Below are positions 1-5,952 of a stretch of 8,253 bases of DNA, in pieces (positions within the stretch are counted from its first letter, which is position 1; each line of letters starts with the position of its first letter). The stretch comes from Spirochaetaceae bacterium. GTDB lineage: Bacteria; Spirochaetota; Spirochaetia; Treponematales; Treponemataceae. The stretch spans positions 1-8,253 of the forward strand of contig JAITMZ010000058.1 in the NCBI GenBank assembly GCA_031290725.1, read 5' to 3'. A program made the position numbers and the translations under genes. The notes beneath the pieces were generated by a model. That model did no database searches. It had not been told where the DNA came from and saw only the letters and a program-made list of their open reading frames with translations.

Positions 1-579
1 TGGTGTTTTTCACGATATAGTCAACAATGTATTGCGGCGTGTAATACACGCCCCCCGCCTTGCGCACCTCCGGCTTTTCCTCAACCTTCGCGCGGTGCGT
101 GCCGGAAAGCCGGACGACCCTGCCCAAAAAACGCTCGTAAATGGAGCCGAGTATATCGGCGCTCATTACCGAAAACTCGTAAGGAGCCGGATAGTAAAGA
201 CTTTTGATTATTTCCTTCAAGACCTTTTCATCAATGTTCAACGTTGGAGTGAGTCCATCCGGCGCGTCTTCAATTTCTTTCTCCTGGTGAAAATGGAACA
301 AGCCTGAATTGTATTTTTCATCCGCGTCTTCAAAATGCCGCAACAGCGCGGTATATACATCCTTCCCTTCCGCAATTTTTTTGAGCGTATCCGCATTTTC
401 TATCCCCCGGTCCTCGCAGATGCGCAAAAAGATGATACGGTCGATAATCTTGCCAATGGCAAAATTGAGCTCGCGCTCAGCTATATCGTTTCGCAGCGCG
501 ATATTTGAAGCGAGGGCGACACGCCACGCCTCTATGTCTTCCAGAAAAGCCTGGTCAACCTCCTGGGTTCCCTTTTTTT
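1..579 (-). CDS. Continuation of the restriction/methyltransferase enzyme in the shifted frame, open at the left edge
   Basis: Read on the minus strand in the frame whose codons occupy 2-4 through 572-574, this stretch is stop-free from the A-run to the window edge, about 190 codons. It reads GTQEVDQAFLEDIEAW, then FAIGKIIDRIIFLRICEDRG, later SADILGSIYERFLG, and finally RKAGGVYYTPQYIVDYIV. The first parts are the helical linker usual between nuclease and methylase in these enzymes. The GVYYTPQYIVDYIV segment is the entry of the N6-adenine methyltransferase domain, just before the AdoMet-binding motif. The AdoMet motif itself, the catalytic NPPY and the target-recognition domain would lie left of position 1. 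There is no convincing start codon with a ribosome site at the beginning of this frame, so it is not an independent gene. It belongs to the 532-1188 frame and is either frameshifted or split by a sequencing error. Confidence 0.75.
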
Positions 580-1188
580 GTTTGACGTCCTGAATTTCTC
601 AAGCGAGCCTTTGAAAACGGCTTCTTTGGAAAACAGGTTGTTGATAAAATCCCAATTAGTGGGATAATCGGCATATTTGGGATTGTGCGCGTCCAGTTCA
701 TCGTAACGGCAGTAGAAAATGCGGGCGACTGCCGCATCGTCTGCGTCTTTGGGTTTAATGCCGGTGTCGTACACGGAAAATTCATGAAAGTCGGTTAAAA
801 GGCAGACCGGCATTTTCGCGGTCCAGCCGTAACGCCGTATCTGAAAAGCGGGCGCGCTGTCGTACTGGATATTGACCGAGGGCTTTTTCGCCTCGATATA
901 GAACAGGCGGCCGCCGTTGCTTTGAATGCAGTAATCCGGCGCCTTGCTCTGCCCCGCTATGCGAATGCGGTCTTCGTGGATCACTTCCCGGAACGATTCG
1001 GCGTAGGCTTTTTCGTTGTCCACATCCCAGCCGAGGATTTTGATAAACTTATCGAGAAAATCCCGGCGGAGCTGGGTCTCGTTATACGAAGGGCTGTTAT
1101 AGCTCCCGATCTGATCGTGAAAATTATTGACCAGGGTCTGTAATTCAGGGGGAAGCCCTCCATTGCTGGTGATAAAATCGCCGTTCAT
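532..1188 (-). CDS. Type IIG-like restriction/methyltransferase enzyme, N-terminal nuclease part (ends at a frameshift)
   Basis: This is the N-terminal domain of a large single-chain restriction-modification protein, in which a nuclease domain precedes an N6-adenine methyltransferase. Visible in the 218-residue frame are the LGWDVDNEK segment (52-60), EVIHED (68-73), APDY (83-86), YIEAKKP (97-103) and QIRRY (116-120). Together these give the PD...ExK...QxxxY pattern of the HsdR-N type PD-(D/E)XK fold, with D85, E99, K101, Q116 and Y120 as likely active-site or fold residues. The last residues (about 206-218, REPRR onward to a TAG) do not look native. One base away, the sequence continues as GTQEVDQAFLEDIEAW and stays open to the left edge, so the stop is caused by a frameshift at 573-579. 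No Shine-Dalgarno precedes the ATG, but a strong promoter ends six bases before it. An AT-rich composition compared with the genes to the right is compatible with acquisition. The family is fairly sure; the specificity is unknown. Confidence 0.8.
   Translation of the reverse strand: MNGDFITSNGGLPPELQTLVNNFHDQIGSYNSPSYNETQLRRDFLDKFIKILGWDVDNEKAYAESFREVIHEDRIRIAGQSKAPDYCIQSNGGRLFYIEAKKPSVNIQYDSAPAFQIRRYGWTAKMPVCLLTDFHEFSVYDTGIKPKDADDAAVARIFYCRYDELDAHNPKYADYPTNWDFINNLFSKEAVFKGSLEKFRTSNKKREPRRLTRLFWKT
573..579 (-). other. Homopolymer frameshift site (seven A on the coding strand)
   Basis: The coding strand reads AAC then seven A then GGG. With seven A the upstream frame runs into TAG at 532-534; with eight A the two halves join as NKKKGTQEVDQ with family-like sequence on both sides. 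A sequencing or assembly error, a real inactivating mutation, or a phase-variable tract would all look the same here. Confidence 0.75.
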
Positions 1189-1194
1189 GAGGGG

Positions 1195-1223
1195 ATTGTA
1201 GAACTTCCCCAGGAAAATGTCAA
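1195..1223 (-). promoter_or_regulatory. Sigma-70 type promoter of the restriction gene, predicted leaderless
   Basis: On the minus strand a perfect -35 box TTGACA (1218-1223) is followed by 17 bases and a -10 box TACAAT (1195-1200), 11 of 12 consensus bases at optimal spacing. Six bases (CCCCTC) separate the -10 box from the ATG at 1188, so the usual start point seven bases after the hexamer is the A of the start codon. There is no Shine-Dalgarno sequence, which agrees with a leaderless message. Confidence 0.75.
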
Positions 1224-1256
1224 GTCGTGCCGGTAGTTCTCATTTACAAAAAATAA

Positions 1257-1350
1257 AAGGAATTTAACTGCCAAGTCGAATAAATTTTCAGGGATAAAAC
1301 CTCTTTCCCTTTCCTTATTCGACTTCTTTGACTTTGCGGTAAAATTCCTT
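1257..1350. repeat. 94-nt imperfect inverted repeat in the divergent intergenic region
   Basis: The left arm 1257-1283 and right arm 1315-1350 are inverted copies. The inner 11 bp match perfectly (AAGTCGAATAA with TTATTCGACTT) and so do the outer 9 bp (AAGGAATTT with AAATTCCTT). If a 9-base insertion in the right arm is set aside (CTTTGACTT, apparently a local duplication of GACTTcttTGACTTT), the arms are 27 bases with 24 matches. The 31-base centre contains a further AGGGA/TCCCT pair (1290-1294, 1306-1310). It could be a small MITE- or REP-like element or a structured regulatory site. No target-site duplication was recognised. Confidence 0.65.
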
Positions 1351-1387
1351 CTTGAATTGAGAATTGCTGAAGATTCGCCGCCTCCGC

Positions 1388-1417
1388 TTGCTAATCTCCC
1401 GCCTCCTGTGCTATACT
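1388..1417 (+). promoter_or_regulatory. Putative sigma-70 promoter of the Bat-type operon, predicted leaderless
   Basis: A weak -35 candidate TTGCTA (1388-1393) lies 18 bases before a good -10 box TATACT (1412-1417). The sequence GTACCC then leads straight into the ATG at 1424, so the predicted start of transcription is the A of that codon. The bases before the ATG contain no Shine-Dalgarno; CCTCCT at 1402-1407 is the complement of one. Confidence 0.55.
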
Positions 1418-1423
1418 GTACCC

Positions 1424-2443
1424 ATGCGCGGTTTCCGGTATTGCGTTGCGGCCTTTCTGTTCGCCCCACTCTGCACCCTCACCCCGGCGAAGGCTCTGGC
1501 GGAAGTCCCACGGGTACATGCCCAGGCAATTCTCACGCCCCAGGATGTGTATGTGGGGGACCAGGGGGTTCTCCAAATCGACTGGACCACGGCGATAGAC
1601 CTGCTCCCCGGGGATGGACGGGTGACGATTCCCGGTGAGCGTTTCGCCGTACCGCAAGACTTGATGAGCGTCCGGGGCGCCGAGCTTTCCCGCAACGGCC
1701 CGGCATACCGTCTGCGGATTCGTTTTACCCCCTGGAAAACCGGCGTCATCCCCTTTCCGGCCCTGGATGTGGCGGCTTTACTCACCGACGGCAATTCCCC
1801 GCCCTATCCGTTAGAGTCGAGTCTTCGGGAGACAGGCCTCCTGGAAATAGCGCCGGTGACCATCCCATCCCTGGCGCAAAAATTGATGGAAACCCGAATG
1901 CGCCCCCCCCGTCCCCCGCCGCTGATTCCGGGCACCACTTATCTGGTGTTCATTTTTGCCCTGGCTGCGGTGGCTGCGTCGGCCCTGGTGATACTGTGTC
2001 TCATTAACCTCAATTTCCTGGGAAGGCGGATAGCGGCGTTTCTGGGATCACTGGGCTTCAGCGCGCCGGGCCGGCGCGCCATCCGCAGCCTGAATGTGCT
2101 CAGGCGAAAAGGTGCCGGCCTGGGGAATCCGGAATGTGCCGCGGCTCTGGAGCAAATCCTGCGGTATTACCTGGAATCCCGTTTTGCCTGGCCCTTCACT
2201 GCCGCAGCGGCTACGGAAATGCGGCGGGCATTTCAGGATATCTCCGCTGGGCTTATGGACGAATCCCACCAGGAATGGGTGGATAAACTACACGGTCTCT
2301 TTCTGCGCTGCGACTATGTGCGGTACGCGGGCCAACCGGGGGATACCTTTCCCGCAGCGGAACGGGCCGCCCTGACCGACACCGCCCGGGGCATCGTGGT
2401 TTTCTTTGAGCGCGGTGGGGAGGCGGAACATGTTCCGGTTTGA
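1424..2443 (+). CDS. Bat-operon membrane protein: signal peptide, periplasmic domain, one TM segment, DUF4381-like cytoplasmic end
   Basis: A 339-residue protein. Residues 1-26 look like a signal peptide with a cleavage site after KALA. Residues 28-145 are a beta-rich extracytoplasmic region reminiscent of BatD-type domains, with ILTPQDVYVGDQGVLQIDW near its start. A proline-rich stretch (160-169) leads to a TM helix at 172-196, then a basic cytoplasmic portion. The motifs LEQILRYYLESRF (242-254) and LFLRCDYVRYAG (292-303) resemble the DUF4381 proteins found between DUF58 and VWA genes in Bat operons; Borrelia BB0174 may be its positional counterpart. The start at 1424 is chosen because it gives a clean signal peptide and sits just after a -10 box; the in-frame TTG at 1364 would add an unsuited basic extension. 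The function is presumably as a membrane partner of the VWA proteins. The role within this family is unknown. Confidence 0.7.
   Translation: MRGFRYCVAAFLFAPLCTLTPAKALAEVPRVHAQAILTPQDVYVGDQGVLQIDWTTAIDLLPGDGRVTIPGERFAVPQDLMSVRGAELSRNGPAYRLRIRFTPWKTGVIPFPALDVAALLTDGNSPPYPLESSLRETGLLEIAPVTIPSLAQKLMETRMRPPRPPPLIPGTTYLVFIFALAAVAASALVILCLINLNFLGRRIAAFLGSLGFSAPGRRAIRSLNVLRRKGAGLGNPECAAALEQILRYYLESRFAWPFTAAAATEMRRAFQDISAGLMDESHQEWVDKLHGLFLRCDYVRYAGQPGDTFPAAERAALTDTARGIVVFFERGGEAEHVPV
2417..2423 (+). promoter_or_regulatory. Ribosome binding site fixing the BatA-like start
   Basis: GGGGAGG lies six bases before the ATG at 2430, inside the end of the preceding gene. It decides in favour of 2430 over the upstream in-frame TTG at 2406 and implies translational coupling across the 14-bp overlap. 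Confidence 0.7.
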
Positions 2444-3488
2444 AAACCCGGCGGCATTTTTGCTGCTCCTCGCCATGCCAGTCTTTTTTGCCCTCAGAAA
2501 AGCGGGTCTCCTGATGGGCCCTTCCCTGCCGGTCACCCTGGGGGACTGGCAGGGTAAAGTCTTCCGCTACGAAAACCGCCTCATTGCCTTGGGGCTTGTC
2601 CTGTCACGCTTGTTGGCGGGCGCCGCCTTCGGGCTTACCGTGATCGCCTTAGCTGACCCGGTGCTTTCCCGGCGGGAACGGGTGTATCTGTCCCGGGGCG
2701 CGGACATCGTCTTTGTGGTGGACACGAGCCCGTCCATGGCGGCTCGAGACATGCAGAGTTTTCTCCGGAGTCGGGAGGAAACGCTGCGGCAAATCCCCCG
2801 GGGCCGGGAGGAGGCGCTGACCAGGCTGGACGCGGCACGGCTGGCCATCCGGCGGGTGGTGAAAAACACCGGCGGCGCGGCCTTTGGACTGGTGGCGCTG
2901 GCATCGGAGGCGGCCCTGATGGTGCCCGCCACCACGGACCACGACGCCTTTTTCCGCCACCTGGACTCCCTGGTGATCGGTGCCTTGGGTGACGGGTCTG
3001 CTCTGGGAACCGGATTGAGCGTAGCGGCCTACCACCTGATCGCCTCCAAAGCACCCAAAAAATGCGTAGTCCTCCTCACCGACGGGGAAAACAACGCCGG
3101 GTCCATCCATCCCGCCTCCGCAGCCCGTCTGGCCGCTGCCAACGGGATTATCGTATATACCCTTGGAGTGGGTACCACCGAATCAGCACCTATCCGCTAC
3201 CGCGACCCAGGAAGCGGCGACGTTTATGAGGGGTTTCTGGAGTCCTCTTTTGACGAAGAGTCCCTCAGACACATCGCCTCCCAGGGCGGGGGGGCATACC
3301 ATTCGGTAGCGTCCCTGGGAGACCTGGAGGCCGCCCTTTCGGCCATCGCTTCCCGGGAGCAGGTGCGGCAAACCTGGCTGGACGAAACAAAAGACGACCC
3401 CCTGTACCTGCGCTTCGCCCTGTCGGCCCTGGCTGCTTGGGCGCTGTTCTGGCTGATTCACCGGCTCTATCTGGGGGCCGTGTTATGA
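2430..3488 (+). CDS. batA: BatA-like membrane protein with von Willebrand factor A (VWA) domain
   Basis: A 352-residue protein with the family opening FENPAAFLLLL, TM helices near 8-22 and 52-77, a VWA domain at about 91-310, and a closing TM at about 326-345. The metal-binding (MIDAS) residues are D98-T-S100-P-S102, then S190 where threonine is usual (GSALG), and D218 in LLTDGEN. Between the first MIDAS loop and the following helix (LDAARLAI) there is a charged extra segment, roughly residues 108-130, longer than in typical BatA proteins as I remember them. The gene overlaps the previous one by 14 bp and the next by 4 bp (ATGA), so the three are surely one operon. Bat proteins are linked to stress tolerance and envelope functions, often with a MoxR ATPase, but their biochemistry is not settled. 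The VWA family call is firm; assigning A rather than B rests on gene order. Confidence 0.85.
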   Translation: MFRFENPAAFLLLLAMPVFFALRKAGLLMGPSLPVTLGDWQGKVFRYENRLIALGLVLSRLLAGAAFGLTVIALADPVLSRRERVYLSRGADIVFVVDTSPSMAARDMQSFLRSREETLRQIPRGREEALTRLDAARLAIRRVVKNTGGAAFGLVALASEAALMVPATTDHDAFFRHLDSLVIGALGDGSALGTGLSVAAYHLIASKAPKKCVVLLTDGENNAGSIHPASAARLAAANGIIVYTLGVGTTESAPIRYRDPGSGDVYEGFLESSFDEESLRHIASQGGGAYHSVASLGDLEAALSAIASREQVRQTWLDETKDDPLYLRFALSALAAWALFWLIHRLYLGAVL

Positions 3489-5122
3489 CCATCCCTCTGG
3501 AACGCCCCTGGGCACTGCTGCTCTTGGGGGCAATCCTCCCGGCGGTGGTCAATCTGTTTCTGCGGCTGCGGGGGCTAAAAAAGGTAACTTCATTGTTTAA
3601 CCAAGTTAATCAACAATATTTACAAATGAAGCTTATTTTTTCCGCCCTGCTTCGAATGTTGGCCTGGGTCATGCTGACGTTGGGGGTGAGCGGTCTCACC
3701 TGGGGTACCCGGCAAGTTCCCAGCCGGCGTCAGGGGGGAGCGGCCGCCTTTGTGTTCGACATTTCCTGGAGCATGACGGCCCCGGACTGTCCCAACGGCG
3801 CCACCCGGCTGGAAGGCGCGGCATCCTACGCCCGGGCGCTGATCTCCCGCATGGAAGGCACGCCCCTCTCGGTGGTGCTGGCAAAGGGCGACGGCATCAT
3901 CGCAGTGCCCCTCACGGCGGACATAAACGCCCCGGATGCCCTGCTCGGCCAACTGTCGCCGCACCTCATGAGCAGCGCCGGAAGCAGCATCGGCCGGGGA
4001 ATCGACGCAGCCATCCGGTCATTCCCGCCGGCCCTGGGCGCAATGCCGGTAATTCTGGTGTTCACCGACGGCGAGGAAACCGACGACCGTCTGGCCGAGT
4101 CCACGGAAAACGCCCTAAAACAGGGAATTCCGGTGGTGTTTATCGGCTTCGGGGGCACTGTGGAACGGGAAATCATCGCCGGGGACGGTACAACTAGGGT
4201 AAAAACCGCTCTTCGCGCGGAAAAACTTCAGGGCATGGCGGACCGCTGGCAGCACAGTGCCCTAATCCCTGCCAAAGCCCTCTATGTGGATTCCGCCGAC
4301 GCCGGTTCGGCTTTGCGGGTGCTCCGGGCGGCCCTTCGGGGTCAAAGGGAAACCGGCGTGGTGTTTGAGGTGGTGCCGGTATCCCGTTATCGGTTTTTCC
4401 TGCTCGCCGCGCTGCTCCTTTTCATCATAAGCGTCATCCTCTCGGAATGGCACCCGACGCCCCGCCGGGAGGGACGGAAAAAACAACGGCTCCCCGGGGC
4501 GGTACCCCTGGTGATTCTTCTGGGGACGCTGGCGGCTATACAGGGCTGCGAAAACGTTCCTAACCACAATTCACTGGTGAAGAATATGTTCAGAATCCTG
4601 GAAGGCACGGTACACTGGCGGCAGGCCGATTACCCCGAGGCGATTCTGGACTTCCTCACGGTCACCGAAGAAGCGCAAAAATTCGGTGACGCGGGGCTGC
4701 TGCAATACGGTCTGGCAGCCTTGGCATCGTCGTACTTGATGCAGGGCGAATGGGATGCGGCATTGTCGCGGCTGCAGGAGATTCCCGGGGACGCCCCTGC
4801 TCCGGTGCGCTTCGCGGCGCTGTACAACACCGGGCTTATCGCCTTTCACCGGGGCAATTATGATGAAGCCCAGGAATGTTTTCGGCAAGCCCTGGAAATC
4901 GACGGGACCAGCGTGGACGCCAAGATAAACTTGGAGCTGGCCGGCAGTCAGGGACCCGCTCAGGTGAACGATGCGGTGCAAGAAATTATCCCCGCAGAGA
5001 TTACCCGGACTGAACAAAAAGCGGCACAGAACGCCCTCTTTTCCATCATCCGGGAAAGCGAACAGAATCGCTGGAAAAACAACGCCGGTGCGGGTACGGA
5101 AAGCGGAGTCTTGGATTATTAG
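3485..5122 (+). CDS. batB: BatB-like VWA protein fused to a TPR domain, with an internal lipobox-like segment
   Basis: A 545-residue protein. TM helices lie at about 9-25 and 52-72, a VWA domain at about 86-285, and a third TM at 303-320. MIDAS residues are D92-I-S94-W-S96, S167 (in place of Thr) and D195 in VFTDGEE. A basic loop (RREGRKKQR, 327-335) follows, then a hydrophobic stretch 338-354 ending LAAIQGC with C355, which looks like a lipoprotein signal buried inside the chain. Residues from about 370 to 485 are TPR-like, including ALYNTGLIAFHRGNYDEAQE (445-464) and FRQALEID (466-473). The charge pattern places the VWA and TPR parts in the periplasm. In Borrelia the equivalents appear to be separate VWA and TPR genes. 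The start at 3485 shares ATGA with the stop of the preceding gene. An AT-rich patch interrupts the gene near 3581-3640. VWA and TPR calls are firm; lipid modification is only possible. Confidence 0.85.
   Translation: MTIPLERPWALLLLGAILPAVVNLFLRLRGLKKVTSLFNQVNQQYLQMKLIFSALLRMLAWVMLTLGVSGLTWGTRQVPSRRQGGAAAFVFDISWSMTAPDCPNGATRLEGAASYARALISRMEGTPLSVVLAKGDGIIAVPLTADINAPDALLGQLSPHLMSSAGSSIGRGIDAAIRSFPPALGAMPVILVFTDGEETDDRLAESTENALKQGIPVVFIGFGGTVEREIIAGDGTTRVKTALRAEKLQGMADRWQHSALIPAKALYVDSADAGSALRVLRAALRGQRETGVVFEVVPVSRYRFFLLAALLLFIISVILSEWHPTPRREGRKKQRLPGAVPLVILLGTLAAIQGCENVPNHNSLVKNMFRILEGTVHWRQADYPEAILDFLTVTEEAQKFGDAGLLQYGLAALASSYLMQGEWDAALSRLQEIPGDAPAPVRFAALYNTGLIAFHRGNYDEAQECFRQALEIDGTSVDAKINLELAGSQGPAQVNDAVQEIIPAEITRTEQKAAQNALFSIIRESEQNRWKNNAGAGTESGVLDY
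3592..3617 (+). repeat. Hairpin inside an AT-rich patch of the BatB-like gene
   Basis: ATTGT (3592-3596) and TTAAC (3597-3601) pair with GTTAA (3605-3609) and ACAAT (3613-3617), giving a ten-pair stem with a three-base loop and a three-base bulge. A wider pair, CTTCATT (3588-3594) and AATGAAG (3625-3631), is an alternative. The surrounding 60 bases have 14 G or C. The stretch is in frame and encodes the loop before the second TM helix. Confidence 0.4.
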
Positions 5123-5136
5123 GCTGAAAAATTGCA

Positions 5137-5144
5137 GGGGAGGA
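5137..5144 (+). promoter_or_regulatory. Ribosome binding site of tcdA
   Basis: GGGGAGGA lies ten bases before the ATG at 5155; a second purine block AGGGA (5146-5150) is four bases away. The 32-bp gap after the BatB-like gene shows no clear terminator, so tcdA may be read through from the operon. Confidence 0.55.
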
Positions 5145-5154
5145 TAGGGATAAA

Positions 5155-5952
5155 ATGATAAATCCGCTGTTTCAACGGCTGGCGCTGATTACCGGCGAAA
5201 GCGGTCTGGATGCTCTGGATCGGACGCGGGTCTTTGTGTTCGGGCTTGGGGGCGTGGGAAGCTGGTGCGCCGAGGCTTTGGCCCGCTCCGGCGTGGGGCA
5301 CCTGGTACTGGTGGATTCGGACGCGGTGTGCGTCACCAACGTCAACCGGCAGGTCCAGGCCACCGTGGCCACTGTGGGCAGGGCAAAAACCGAGGCGCTC
5401 CGGGAACGGCTTCTGGCCGTCAATCCCCGGTGCGATGTGGATGCCCGTCAGGAGGTTTTCTCCGCTCGGACGGCGCTCTCCTTCGGCATGGGCACGGAGG
5501 ATTTTGTGGTGGACGCCATCGACAGCCTCACCTTCAAGCTGGACCTCATCCAAACCGCCGGGGAAGCCGGGGCCGCGCTTTTTTCCTGCATGGGGATGGC
5601 ACAAAAGATGGATCCCACCCAGATTCGGGTGGCGGACATCTGGCATACTGCCGGCTGTCCCCTGGCGCGGCTGGTCCGTACAGGCCTGCGGAAACGCGGC
5701 TTTTCCGGCGGTTTTACCGCGGTCTACAGTCCTGAGCGCCTGCCCCGGCATGACGAAATCGCCGTGGTATGCGGAAGCGGCCTGTGCCTATGCGCGAAAA
5801 AGCGCGTCCCGGCGGACACGGAGGATGCCGCGCCCACGAATAAAGAATGGTGCAGCACCAAAAAAGTGATCAACGGCAGTGCGGTAACCGTGACCGCCAC
5901 GGCAGGGATGATTCTGGCATCCCTGGTGATGGGCGCATCGCTCACCCGTTGA
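5155..5952 (+). CDS. tcdA: tRNA threonylcarbamoyladenosine dehydratase (TcdA/CsdL, ThiF/E1-like)
   Basis: TcdA closes N6-threonylcarbamoyladenosine at tRNA position 37 into its cyclic form, using ATP in the cytoplasm. The 265-residue protein has close to the usual length of about 268. Seen in order are the nucleotide-binding loop GLGGVGS (30-36), the strand end LVDSD (52-56), VTNVNRQ (60-66) with the E1-type Asn/Arg pair N64 and R65, K78 in RAKTEAL, NPRC (90-93), and VDAIDSLTFKLDLI (119-132). Typical of TcdA rather than ThiF or MoeB are MDPTQIRVADI (152-162) and the C-terminal TVTATAGMILASLVMGA. No zinc CXXC pairs like those of ThiF or MoeB are seen. It follows the Bat-type operon on the same strand by 32 bp and runs tail to tail into the ABC ATPase gene with an 11-bp overlap. 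The family assignment is confident. Confidence 0.92.
   Translation: MINPLFQRLALITGESGLDALDRTRVFVFGLGGVGSWCAEALARSGVGHLVLVDSDAVCVTNVNRQVQATVATVGRAKTEALRERLLAVNPRCDVDARQEVFSARTALSFGMGTEDFVVDAIDSLTFKLDLIQTAGEAGAALFSCMGMAQKMDPTQIRVADIWHTAGCPLARLVRTGLRKRGFSGGFTAVYSPERLPRHDEIAVVCGSGLCLCAKKRVPADTEDAAPTNKEWCSTKKVINGSAVTVTATAGMILASLVMGASLTR

Noticed and set aside
573..580. Programmed -1 ribosomal frameshift at the A-run of the restriction gene
   Set aside because: In the zero frame the codons are AAC AAA AAA AGG, which does not form the usual X XXY YYZ slippery heptamer. The AGGAGG nearby is downstream of the run, not upstream where a stimulatory Shine-Dalgarno would act. Seven A is also short for strong transcriptional slippage.
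1257..1350. Intrinsic transcription terminator
   Set aside because: The inverted repeat lies between divergent genes where no transcript should end, has a long centre, and is not followed by a convincing T-run on either strand.
1364..1423. Upstream TTG start for the first Bat-operon gene
   Set aside because: It would place a basic 20-residue extension before an otherwise normal signal peptide, and it lies upstream of the predicted transcription start.
1185..1469. Minus-strand open frame of 94 codons crossing the intergenic region
   Set aside because: It overlaps the predicted promoters and the inverted repeat, has no ribosome site or recognisable protein features, and runs into the 5' end of the operon's first gene on the opposite strand.
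3437..3484. Upstream TTG start for the BatB-like gene
   Set aside because: The ATG at 3485 gives the family-like N-terminus MTIPLERPW and an ATGA overlap with the preceding stop; the extra residues match nothing in the family.
5119..5751. 210-codon minus-strand open frame opposite tcdA
   Set aside because: tcdA shows conserved family motifs throughout on the plus strand; the antisense frame has none and no ribosome site.
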